Assembly: GCA_029204225.1 (NCBI GenBank)
Contig: CM055109.1
Location: 31,847,870 to 31,911,869, forward strand
Source: Diphasiastrum complanatum
Lineage: Eukaryota; Streptophyta; Lycopodiopsida; Lycopodiales; Lycopodiaceae
DNA length: 64,000 nt
Direction: 5' to 3'
The notes under the pieces were generated by a model. That model did no database searches and had not been told where the DNA came from. It saw only the letters and a program-made list of their open reading frames with translations. The position numbers and the translations under genes are program-made. Below, piece after piece: positions 11,397-21,147 of the stretch; within the stretch, counting starts at the first letter, position 1; each line of letters opens with the position of its first letter.

Positions 11397-12230
11397 TCAA
11401 ATCAGCACAGAATAGGATGACAAACCGAGTGGTTTGATAACAATGAAATCCATGGTGAATGGCTTGGCTTGAATGTAGACAATGACATCCTTCAGCTCAC
11501 CAACAGGTTTTCGTCGTGTTGAATCAGCTAACTTGATGTTTCGTTGTGTTGGTTGAATGTCAGTCAGCCCCAGAGCATGAGCTGTGTCTTCTGTTATTAT
11601 ATTTACACTGGAACCAGAGTCAATTGGCACTTTTTCGATCAGGCATCCTACAATAGTAACATCAATTTCAGGTGCACCGAGATCACCTAAATCAATGGAC
11701 AAAACACCAGCATCTGGCAGAGAAATTTTCTTCTTCTTCTTAGGCATAGAAAGGCCTTTCAGTTGCTTTCTGTAATAAGTGTTATCTGCCAACAGCTGTT
11801 CAAAAGTAATGTTTGGTCGAAGAGATCCAATATCAGTTACGATGTCATATTCTTTTGTCTTTGATTTTGAGGTTGGTTTATCAATAACAACACTAGACAA
11901 TTTCGTCTTTGCGATTTCTTCGTCTTCTTCCTCGAAAACGACCACCTTCTCTACAGGAGCAGTCTTTGGTTCAGCGTTGATGATTTCCTTTGCTTCTATT
12001 GAGATATCTTTTGCAAATAACTTCATAGCATCACGGTCATAGTCAGGGTTATCCTTGAGATCTTTAGTTGTGGATTTGTTCGTCATCTTGCTAGAAGATT
12101 TTGTCTTCGCGGATTTTCTGCGCTTTGTCGAAGATTTCTGATCAGGTTTCGAGGAGGTTTTGCTTCTTGTGGTGACTTTAAAAATCTTTTCCACGTCACT
12201 TGGCCAGGATTGATCCTCAGTCTTTGCCAA
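11397..12230 (-). pseudogene. Ty3/Gypsy gag-protease segment with retropepsin
   Basis: The first 180 residues are Lys/Ser-rich, low complexity. The C-terminal part is a retropepsin: VPIDSGSSVNIITEDTAHAL (catalytic DSG near 11620), then ELKDVIVYIQ and a terminal LSSYSVLI corresponding to the usual 'YNALLG' region, in which the end is lost. It matches plant Gypsy proteases. The reading frame is open for 277 codons but not joined in frame to its neighbours. Confidence 0.8.
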
Positions 12231-12309
12231 TTTTCCTTCAATAACGTCAATTCTCTGTACAACAGCATCTGTCGCAGCTTTTGTTTTCGTGTCTACAGCA
12301 GCTGGTGTT

Positions 12310-13027
12310 GCTACATACTAATATTTGGGTCGCGGCTTTTGCAGCTGAGGACAGTCAGGATACTTGTGACCAGGTTCTCTACAATTCAAGCATAATGGTA
12401 CGTAACCAATTGGCTTCCGTGGTTGAGGACAATCAGGAGAAAAATGTCCCGGCTCTCCACAGTTGTAGCAGTTGCCTGAAACTGGTTTATTCGAGGTTTG
12501 AGACTTCGCTGGTCCAACAAATTCAGGAGGATTATGTCTTCTTGGTGCGAATTTGGGTCTGTCCTACTGGGTTGATGCTGCAGCACCTTGTACATAGTTA
12601 GTAATTGCATCATTCTGAAAAATAAAAAGTACCTCCTGGGCAGGATCTTCAATGTATTTGACATTAACAGAAGTGCAGTCTTCCTTGGTGTGTCCAAATG
12701 TTCCACATTTTATACACCACATTCCTGAGTTAGAAGAAGACGCATTTGGTCTTTTATCTGAAACTTCTGAGATCTGCACTTTCGGGTCTACTTGCATTTA
12801 TTACATTTGCCTCGAAATACTAGTTTCTACATGGTCATTCCATCTTTCGGGATTCACCACGAGGCTTACACGGTTCTTGCTTGTCATTACTACTAGTATT
12901 CCTCGGCTCTCATACTCGGATCTCAGTCTTCGTTCGTCTCGTCTTCTCAGAGGCCTCCTCAGTCTAAGATGAGAGGTGCTCTTGGGTAGCTCTATCCGAG
13001 TATCTTGGAGATTCGTCAGAATCAGCC
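12310..13027 (-). pseudogene. Gypsy gag C-terminal region with three zinc knuckles
   Basis: Read on the minus strand, three CX2CX4HX4C knuckles follow each other: CIKCGTFGHTKEDC (about 12700), CYNCGEPGHFSPDC (about 12440) and CLNCREPGHKYPDC (about 12360). These bind RNA in gag nucleocapsids. They are spread over two frames and followed by a stop near 12315. Upstream, an Arg-rich stretch (12801-13027) looks like the gag segment before the knuckles and carries a stop. The left junction at 13027/13028 is a switch to family B LTR sequence. Confidence 0.8.
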
Positions 13028-13396
13028 AACACAATGCATAGTACAACCCAAGAGAACCATGTATAAGCATGAGATGAGATAGAGAAGAAAAAAAATCACT
13101 CTCTTTATGAGTTACATGCTTTTATAGCATGTCCAGCCCTATTTGGCCACTTGGCTTTCCCTCCAAAATGCTAACCTACTATTTTTGGGTCTAAATTCAA
13201 AGTACCCAACATTCAAATTTGAATCTACTCAAACTCGTCTTATAACTTTCCCACACTTTCAAAAAGTGTTTATTCAAATGACATTTAGACTAATGAACTT
13301 TGAAAAGTCAATCTCTAAGTCTAAAAATAAAGTTGGCCTCAATATGTCAAATATGGAAATATAACAAATATGATCAAACTAGTTGAATCTTTCACA
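13028..13396 (-). repeat. Partial 3' LTR, family B type (minus strand)
   Basis: On the minus strand it starts TGTGAAAGATTCAACTAG and shares with the other family B LTRs the words AACACTTTTTGAAAGTGTGG and GGAAAGCCAAGTGGCCAAAT and a TATAAAA-like segment. It breaks off at about 13028, so the R/U5 side is missing. As in the intact element at 46-52 kb, the pol stop codon lies inside the first bases of the LTR. Confidence 0.8.
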
Positions 13397-14868
13397 CTCC
13401 CTCTTCAACTAGTTTTAACATGGACTTTGATAACACTCCAAGTGATGTCCTATACTTCATGAACAAGTCCTTTCCCAATGCTTTGGTGAAGCTATTAGCT
13501 ACACATTCCCTTGAGGACACATGTTGAAGCTCCACCTCCTTTGCAATGACTTGCTCCCTCACAAAATGTTGCAATATCATTTCAATGAGCCATGAAGAAT
13601 CACATAGAATGTAAATGAGATGATTCCACCATGCTTCCGACTTTGAACTCTCTAGAAAAATACAACAAACAAACAATAAATGTGAGTGATCAACTTTTGC
13701 TTGCATGTTTCCTCCTTTGTCTTTTGTTGCCATGTATCCACCATGATACTCCATGAATGAGCCTCCATCTTCATCTTCGCACAAGAAACCATCAAACCTT
13801 GATGACTTGACAATGAATGAGTGAAATAATGAACTTCCAATAGCTTCATTTCCATCAGCAAAATCAGCCAAGAATGCTAGTACAAATCCAACATCAAAAT
13901 GATGCTCACCAATGTAGCTAATTTTACCATATCCGAGACAATTTGCACACATCCACATGAGTATGCTCAAACATGAGATATTACAAGTAAAGTAGACTTG
14001 AACAACACTTCCTTGCTGATCCTTTGACCTTACTTGAGTCTTAAATAAGCTACAAAATTATATCCATAACATCTTTGCCAATACCTCTCCTTTGATGCTC
14101 TTGACTAGCTCCAAAATTGCCATCTCTCCTTTCATGTTGTTGAAGCCCTTTGAGATCATCCTCTTGATCATCAACTTGACCATCAAATTCATTGAACAAA
14201 CTTTGTTTTTCAAATCCATTGCTAGATTTTACAGCAAGATAACATCCATCCACTTGCATAGCTCCATGTACACAAGAAGGTCCTCCGAAAACATGCTGCA
14301 TTCTTCATAAGAGCTTGATACTCAAGATCCATTGCTTGGATACACTCCTCTTCTTTCCTTGCTTCATCTACACTTGTAGGTTCATCCAAAGAGGTTAGAA
14401 AAGCAACATAATTTTTAGAAACTCCTTGCTTACCCTTTTGATCATATGTGAGCCTTGAAGGTACTTGTCTTTCCCTTGATGTTTTCCTTGGCTTTTGATT
14501 GATGAAAGTCCACCATCATCACCATCCAAAGTAGGATCCTTTTCATCAACATCAAAAATACTAGATCCATCCACATCACCATCAATCATGCTTGAAGACA
14601 ATTTTGGAATGTTCCCCTCATCAAAGATGACATCTCTACCAACAATCACTTTGTTAGTAGAAGGAATGTAAACCTTGTAGGCTTTACTCACCTCACTATA
14701 TCCAACAAAAAATAGCTCTTCTTGAAGATGGATCCTCCTTGTCCTATCATCAAGAGTAATGTTGACATAGCATGTACATCCAAAGGTTCTTAGAAAGTTG
14801 ACACTCGGCCTTCTCTTGAATAGCATCTCAAAAGGTGCCCTTCCATCCAAAATAGCACTCGGCCACTA
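13392..14868 (-). pseudogene. Copia integrase tail to RNase H, rearranged
   Basis: From right to left: the integrase C-terminal region (LDGRAPFEMLFKRRPSVNFL, TFGCTCYVNI, VGYSEVSKAYKVY; 14395-14868); a short piece of the RT lead-in (EARKEEECIQAMDLEY, about 14330) in another frame; and the RNase H tail (FVREQVIAKEVELQH, SFTKALGKDL, LSKSMLKLVEEGV; 13392-13580). RT itself is gone. About 400 bases between 13600 and 14050 encode a peptide unrelated to Copia (for example GSFMEYHGGYMATKD), which I do not recognise. The sequence is closest to the intact element at 46-52 kb, so this is an older relative. Confidence 0.8.
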
Positions 14869-15382
14869 TTAGCACATTAAGTCAATTCATGTGTAATCCT
14901 AGGATCTCCCATTGGAAAGCATTAAAGAGAGTGATTAGATATATTCAAGAAAGTTTAGATCACATTATATGTTATGATGGAAATGCTATCAATCCACTCA
15001 TCCTACAAGGCTACTGCGACTCAGATTGGGGAGGAACAGTCTCTACCAAAAAATATACCTTCGGAATCTGTTTCTATCTAGTAGGGGGACCGATTTCGTG
15101 GAACTCAAACAAAAATCAGTTGTGCTTTCTTCGACAGAGGCAGAGTACATTGTAGTATGTCAAGCTTTAAAAAAGGCTATATGGATCAGGTTATTACTTC
15201 ACAACTTACATCACACTCAGTTCAATGCTACCACCGTTCTGTGTGACAACTTGAGTTGTATTTCACTGCCACTGAATCCTAGATTTTATAGCAAATCCAA
15301 GCACATAGAAATCCAGTATTATTTTATTCGGGAGAAAGTTTTCTCAGGGCAAGTGGTTTTTCAATACCGCTCCACAACATAA
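14869..15382 (+). pseudogene. Copia RNase H remnant
   Basis: The plus-strand words STLSQFMCNPRISHW, GYCDSDWGG (an Asp-rich RNase H motif), SSTEAEYIVVCQALKKAIW and SKHIEIQYYFIREKV follow the standard order of Copia RNase H. A frameshift lies at about 15110, between ISWNSNKNQ and the next motif. The fragment starts sharply at 14869, where the oppositely oriented Copia fragment ends. Confidence 0.85.
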
Positions 15383-15470
15383 ATGGTCGTAGACGCTTCC
15401 CAGGATCAAGCATCAGAAGTTTTTCAACATGCTGAACCTGACAAAGATACCAAGGCACCAACCATGACCT

Positions 15471-15496
15471 TAAGGGGGGGGGGGGGGGGGGGGGAT
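15471..15496 (+). promoter_or_regulatory. Polypurine tract
   Basis: TTAA followed by a run of about 20 G, ending immediately before an LTR start (TGTTGGAGATTAAG). This is the plus-strand primer position of the Copia element whose RNase H precedes it. The G run is longer than usual for a polypurine tract and may have expanded. Confidence 0.7.
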
Positions 15497-16320
15497 TGTT
15501 GGAGATTAAGCCCATAGTTGTCTCCTTGGAATCACAACTTAGATAGCCAAATCATTTCAAGAACGTCTACAACAGACTTCCGGCTGATCTCCAGCAAAGG
15601 ATAACCAATCCTGTCGTAATTTCAAGTTCAGATGTTAAGTTCAATCACTTGAATTCATTGAAGACTTGGCCATCTTCAAGGACTTCCAAGAACTAGCATT
15701 TAGATTAAGTTTGCAGATTTACATTACTTTTTAAACAGTCTGCAAAAATACACTAAGTGTCGTAACAGTCTACATAAATACTCTAAGTGTCGCTACAGTC
15801 TGCAAAAATGAACTATCTTTTTCACAGTGTCGGCTTTCCCAGAAAAGCAAGAGTGTCGACTTTTTTTGAAAAGCGATAGTGTCAGCTTTCTTCAAAAAGT
15901 GACACTTCAGCATAGTTCACAAATTCAGCTTTTTGCAACAATGTTAGCTTTTTCGCATTTTTTTCGAAATGCGACAGTGTTGGCTTTTTAAGAACAATGT
16001 CATCTTTTTAAGGGCACCGTCGGCTTTTTAAGGACAGTGTCACCTTTTTAAGGGCACTGTCGGCTTTTTCGCAAAATCCTGAAGAGAGAGAAAAACCGAC
16101 AGTCATCTATTTTCAACAAGGAAAGTTCCAAGCACTTCCCAGAATTTGCAAAGTGAGAGAAAGCCACTTCTCATAAAATGCAAAGTGAGAGAATTTGCGA
16201 CGTCTCCATCCTCATCAACATTCCTTGATTTGTTCATCATATATATTATGTATAGTTGTCACAAAAGCCAAATACATATAGATTAAGTCATTGCTTTTCT
16301 GCCTCTGGTCAAGCACTTAG
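15497..16320 (+). repeat. 3' LTR of a Copia element (right end uncertain)
   Basis: It starts TGTTGGAGATTAAG after the polypurine tract. It contains the GTGTCGGCTTTTT array and runs to about 16320, where a different Copia pol fragment starts. No clear CA end is seen. Confidence 0.55.
15825..16080. repeat. GTGTCGGCTTTTT-type tandem array in LTR
   Basis: About ten imperfect copies of a roughly 20-25 bp unit such as AGTGTCGGCTTTTTAAGGAC, with variants GTGTCGACTTTT, GTGTCAGCTTTC and ATGTCATCTTTT. The array is internal to the LTR. Confidence 0.8.
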
Positions 16321-16339
16321 TACTTCTATTTAGATAAAT

Positions 16340-16690
16340 AAGAATTTACTTTGGCATTATAGACTTGGTCATTTGAATCATGCTTCTATACAAAAAATGT
16401 CTAAGCAATCCATTGTTCTTGATCTCGACTATCATGATAAGGAAGTCGAATCAGCTGTCTGTCAAGACTGTCTAGTCGGTAAACAGAAAAAAAAAAAACA
16501 TTTAGATCAAGCCATCAGCATACTGCTAGAAGATTACTAGATGTTGTACATACAGATATCTATGGCCCAATGCAGAATCTTTCACTAAAGGATGCAAAGT
16601 ATTTTCTAGAAGAACTATGGTATATTTTATTAAGAAGAAATCAAAAGCTTTCAATTGCTTTAGAATGGGTTTTGACAATCTACGAGTAAA
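16340..16690 (+). pseudogene. Copia gag-pre-integrase/integrase remnant
   Basis: The plus-strand frame gives NLLWHYRLGHLNHASIQKMS, then a zinc-binding CQDCLVGKQ, then VVHTDIYGPM (the first catalytic Asp region). It then decays into frame-shifted pieces recognisable as the integrase core (for example RTMVYFIKKKSKAF). It abuts the end of the preceding LTR and therefore belongs to a different insertion. Confidence 0.7.
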
Positions 16691-16739
16691 TTTTTTGTGA
16701 GTTTTGCGAGTTTTGTGTTTTTCATGGTTCAGCAACTAT

Positions 16740-17105
16740 GTAGCACATGGCATGCTATGTAATATTACCTTCATTTTATATCATTTTTAGAAATCTTTGT
16801 TCAATATCGTGTTGTACACATTTCACAAATCATCCATTAGACATATGGTGATAATTTCAAGCTCCACCTGGCCCATCCATTTTATTGATTTAAAGTTCCA
16901 CATGTCCCATCCATTTGTTTAACATGGGTTTAATTTTTCATGCTTGTATGATCTTATTTAGTAATCACAAATATAAGAACTGCAAAAATGTCTTCTGATC
17001 AAAGTCTAATACAGAGCAAAACATGTTGGCAAAGTTTGACGAGACAAAGAGCATAATTGTTGAGTGGTGGCCAAGAAATGTATGAAAATGGCGTATGTGG
17101 ATTGT
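16740..17105. other. Non-coding stretch, nothing recognised
   Basis: AT-rich spacer between two Copia fragments. No feature recognised. Confidence 0.5.
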
Positions 17106-17110
17106 AGACA

Positions 17111-17362
17111 ATGGTTCCAAGCCTAAAGGCTTTGACAAAAAAGCATTCTAATGTGAGCAACTTGTGGCATAAAATGTATGGTCATCTGAGTTTTCGAGAG
17201 TTGCAATGCTTAAGAAAAAGGTTCTCTAAGAGGAATTCTACTTGGGCAAAGGTCTCGCTTGAATTGGCTCTTTCAAATCTATGTGGTCTCATGAGACCAA
17301 ATCTACAGGGTGGGCCTACTTTTTATGTTATGTCCGTTCTTGATTTCCTCAACAACAAATGA
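17111..17362 (+). pseudogene. Copia gag-pre-integrase remnant
   Basis: NLWHKMYGHLSFRELQCL is the gag-pre-integrase motif. LELALSNLCGLMRPNLQGGP corresponds to the integrase start 'LELIHSDLCGPM', in which the His and catalytic Asp are replaced, so it is inactive. It is a short isolated piece. Confidence 0.65.
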
Positions 17363-18431
17363 ACTAGATCACTTCTGCAGATTCTCTATAAAGAAATCTC
17401 CCCCCCCCTCCCAAAGGTGTTAATATTCTTCTTTTTTGCTTACGTGCTTTCAATTACACAATTACACATCTAGGATGTGCAAGTTCATTAATAATTACCC
17501 TCAACTTATTTATATGGAAACATCAATAGTAAGGGTTCCTTTATTTGTGCAAGGAAAGAAATAAACATTTCGAATGAAACCATACATGACAACCATATAT
17601 CGTTATCAACAAACCATATTTGACATGTACGCAAATATCATACATAATATGACTGAAAAAAAAAATGAGCAATTAGAAGTTAGTGAATCATTTAATATAC
17701 AAATTTTGTGAATCTATTATAAATCAACAATAGATCAAAATATTTGTTTAATTATGTCACAAAGAACCATCGTATATTATTCAAAAAAATTTATGATTGA
17801 ATTTGGTTAATACTCTTTTGCCACCTAGACATGGGGGGGGGGGGGGGGGGGGGGGGGGGGCATAAATACAACAAGTCCTTTGTTATCATGGTCTTTTAAG
17901 CTCATTTTGCAATGAAAGCAAAAATGTGGTGCCTTTGTTGAGAGAGAGAGAGAGGGGGGGGGGAGAAGAAACTCGAAATTGTAGTGGCACTGTATTTGGC
18001 ATTAGTGATTACTCCACCATCTCAGCCATGTAAGGTAACATGGTGTTATTTGCATTTAATCTCTACAATTTCTCTTGCTCTCAATATGTTTCAAGGTTAT
18101 AGTAGCTAGTTTCCGTGGCAACAGCCCACCATCGTCCTACTACCCAAAAAGAAATTGCTCATATATTCTCTCAAGAAAAGACATGAAACAAGGTGGTTGA
18201 TAGTTCATTGTTACACATCATACTCATACATCCAGAAGATTACTCCAAAACATTGTTGAAACTATATGTCTTCGAACTAATCAGTAGTCCAACACATAAA
18301 ATGTCTTTCAGTGTTTACAAGATTCAACATCCTTGGAAAGCAAATGCAAAAAGATGAAATCAAACTTAAAATAGGTTTAACAGCACTCCATCAATTGCAC
18401 TCTATCAGTCTTTGCTATTCAATCCACTCTA
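17363..18431. other. Non-coding stretch with homopolymers
   Basis: AT-rich DNA without recognisable genes. It contains a run of 28 G (17833-17860), a short GA repeat followed by a G run near 17941-17965, and a C run near 17400. Confidence 0.6.
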
Positions 18432-19710
18432 TCAATTAGATTCCTGAGAAGCCTCATCGTCAATGAAATCACAATGCTTGTGTCTATGTTGCCTATGTAA
18501 TGGTGCATCATACAAATCCTTCAAGCGCACCATTATCCTAGCCATGTTTGCAGCATAACATGGCAAATCACTGTCACTTTAAATTTATCCTTCAAAGTCA
18601 ACAACTCGAATTAACAAAATAAGTGTACACATTTAACGTACTAGTGCATTGGTGAGTCCAGCTCAATGGCGGCTGACCCCATTTCGGACATCAATGATGT
18701 CTCAACGATATCTTGAAGAGGCTCGTTGTTCGCTAAATCCACATCTTGAACACAAAACAAAAATGTGTTAACTTGAATTTGTCAAAACTTACAGCAAATC
18801 ATGCACAGAAAAATTAAAAAAATACCTCAATGTGCTTTCACCCATGAAATGTATTTCTCATCTATATCCATGCCGAAAAGGTGCACAATAGCCTTTCTTG
18901 CCGCCAAGACAGAAGTGCCAATCCCCAATAACAAGTCAACTGCAACTTCTCCTTCAGAACAAAAAGCAGACATCAGAAAGAACAAGAAGTATTCGCTCTT
19001 CTCCGAACTACCTCGTAGTGGTTTACGTGTGCTAGGATCAGTAGACCACTCCGAGTGTGGAAGATAATGAGTCCATGTGTCACTATCGACACCAAGTAAT
19101 GTGCTATCAACAACATTGGCATGATCACAATAAGCACATGGAGAACATCCCTTCCTCGATAAAAGGTACAAATCCAAAAAATGCATCTGCATAATCACAC
19201 AACAACACAAGAACACATAGTACAATGATACACTATGACACAAAAAAATGAACTCCAGAAATAGATTTGCAATACATGGCCACGAGTTTTATAATACAAC
19301 CTACAAAAAAATAGGCACTTTTATTGTTAGCTGTTTATAATCAACATCCAATGGACTATGATAAGAATTAGAAGTTTTGTGCTCACATTCAAGCCATCAT
19401 GTCCTCTGCCGAATTTTTCAATACCCCTGAGGGCCACACATCGCTGAATCAAAAGATTCCGCCGGCCAAGTTGAATCTCCATTGACAACCTTTGGTTTGG
19501 TGGACCAATGAGTACAAGCCACCCCCAGTCATCTAATATCATCAAACTCAAGTCCAAGCATGATTCTAGCAAACCATCTGACCACTTATTCCAATCAGGA
19601 TCTAAAGGTGATGTACCTTCATTAGTGTAACTCGTGGGCAAGTCAATCAAAACAAGATCAACACTATATGATGTAGGGCGACCCTTTTTTATTTTTCCAA
19701 ACATACTTTT
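18432..19710 (-). pseudogene. 3' part of spliced gene resembling a beta-class N4/N6 DNA methyltransferase
   Basis: Four minus-strand exons can be laid out: (19710)-19387, 19186-18826, 18744-18642 and 18570-18432. Introns of 200, 81 and 71 bp start GTGAGC, GTATTT and GTACGT and end in AG, and reading phase is kept across all three. Exon 1 has VDLVLIDLPTSY at the place of catalytic motif IV (DPPY), then DWGWLVLIGPP. Exon 2 has STRKPL, then GEVAVDLLLGIGTSVLAA and FGMDIDEKYI, which matches SAM-binding motif I ('VLDPFAGSGTT...G.EIDPEY'). Motif IV before motif I is the beta-class order. One in-frame TGA ends exon 2 (18827-18829), and a family B LTR at 19711 cuts the 5' side. DLPT in place of DPPY argues against activity. 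Confidence 0.65.
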
Positions 19711-20341
19711 TGTGAGAGATTTCAACAAGTTTAGTCATATTTTGTCAATTGAGGCCAAAACTCATTTTAGACTTAGTAATAAACTTTTTGAAGTTATATT
19801 AGTTTAAAATACATTCAATAAACACTTTTTGAAAGTGTGGGAAAGTTGGTAGTCGAGTTTGAGAGAGATTCAAATTTGAACTTTGGGTACATTGAATCTA
19901 GACCCAAAAATAGTAGGGTTTACATTTTGGAGGGAAAGCCAAGTGGCCAAATAGGGTTTGGACCTATTATAAAAGGATGTAACTTGTGGAGAGACACATC
20001 TTCTCTCTTCTCTCTCTCATTTCATCATTATACATGGGCCTCTTTGGGTTCTACTACTCATTGGTGCACTCTCATGATGTTATCTTGCAATTCTATGTAT
20101 AGAATGATCATTTATTGCTTTTCGGTTTCACACATGTGAAATACAGTAGGGTACTGTAATTGTACGGAAAGCAGCTAGATTTTATGTTTTGGTTCATTTT
20201 TATCAATATCTCTTAGAGTTTGCATCTCATTTTGTATGTAGATGCTGATTTTTCTACATTGGCAGGATTGTTGGTTTGCTCCTTTTTGTAACCAAAGATC
20301 AGGGACATGGATTGACCTTGAATGATCTGAAATTCTTCACA
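19711..20341 (+). repeat. 5' LTR, family B (copy 1)
   Basis: It begins TGTGAGAGATTTCAAC and ends TTCTTCACA directly before a primer-binding site. It has a TATAAAAGGATG promoter-like segment near 19970 and the palindrome TTTCACACATGTGAAA near 20126. It is inserted in the methyltransferase-like exon. No matching target duplication was found on the right side, because the element is rearranged. Confidence 0.85.
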
Positions 20342-20353
20342 TGGTATTAGAGC
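20342..20353 (+). promoter_or_regulatory. Primer-binding site (initiator Met-tRNA, one mismatch)
   Basis: TGGTATTAGAGC follows the LTR end. It differs from the canonical plant site by one C-to-T change. Confidence 0.8.
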
Positions 20354-20942
20354 TATTGTGTTTCAGGTTATGAAAGGATCAGCCATTTTTATCAAGGATT
20401 TGGAGGAGCTACCAATGCTAGAGCATGCTAGATTGATTTTTACTCAAAAATCAACATTTTGCATATGTAGAATTGATCTTTTGTAGGTCAAAACTCAATA
20501 TAGGTTTATATACTTGATCAATTCCGATTTCACACTTGGTTTACTAAAATTAGCCAGTTTTTCGTGCATTAGGAAGGTCTCATTGGAGGCTACAAGATGA
20601 TATATCAACTTTTTAAAAATTGCTTGTAGAATTTGAGATATTCAATTTTTTGTGATTTTGTCAAAACCTTAATTTTGATTGGATCTCTAGTTTGTGAGGT
20701 TACTGAACTTCATTTGAATGTGTTTTAATCTTAGGAAGTGGAAAGAATCATTAGACTGATGATAGATCATAGGTTGATCAAGATTTCGCTATTCTATGTG
20801 TTGATTTTCTAGTTAGAAGTGCTAGAAGAGATTTGAGAGGTTCCGTATCTTTGTGACATCTTCTTGAGTTCATTTGTTGACATTCAAGAGAGTGCTTTGT
20901 GCATTGGAACATGTTTAAAGAAGAATATCAGGTCACTTCAAC
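20354..20942 (+). other. Untranslated leader of family B element
   Basis: Collinear with 38840-39427 of the second family B copy. Non-coding. Confidence 0.7.
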
Positions 20943-21147
20943 ATGGCTACAAGTGGAGGCTTTTATGTTGGAGAGCAATGACAGGTTTACCTCAATCAAC
21001 TATTCTACTTGGAAGGTGAGGATGGAGTCCTTATTGGAGATGAATGAGTTGATGGAGATTTTTGCAAGTGTGGAGGAGAGGCCTCAATCACCTCAAGATC
21101 AAGTGAGGTATGATAAGAGCGCCAAAAGGGCTCTACACATGATTAAG
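20943..21147 (+). pseudogene. Copia gag N-terminus, family B, truncated
   Basis: The start MATSGG and the words NDRFTSINYSTWKVRMES, LLEMNELMEI and VRYDKSAKRALHMIK match the gag of the intact element at 47272. One extra T near 20962 shifts the frame relative to the initiating ATG. The gag ends abruptly at 21147, where oppositely oriented Copia pol sequence begins. Confidence 0.85.

Noticed and set aside
15825-16080. CRISPR-like array of short repeats
   Set aside because: The units are degenerate and directly adjoining, with no unique spacers, inside a plant LTR, and there are no cas genes.
17833-17860. Run of 28 G as a polypurine tract or quadruplex element
   Set aside because: No LTR start follows it and the long run may be a sequencing or slippage artefact; kept only as a homopolymer.
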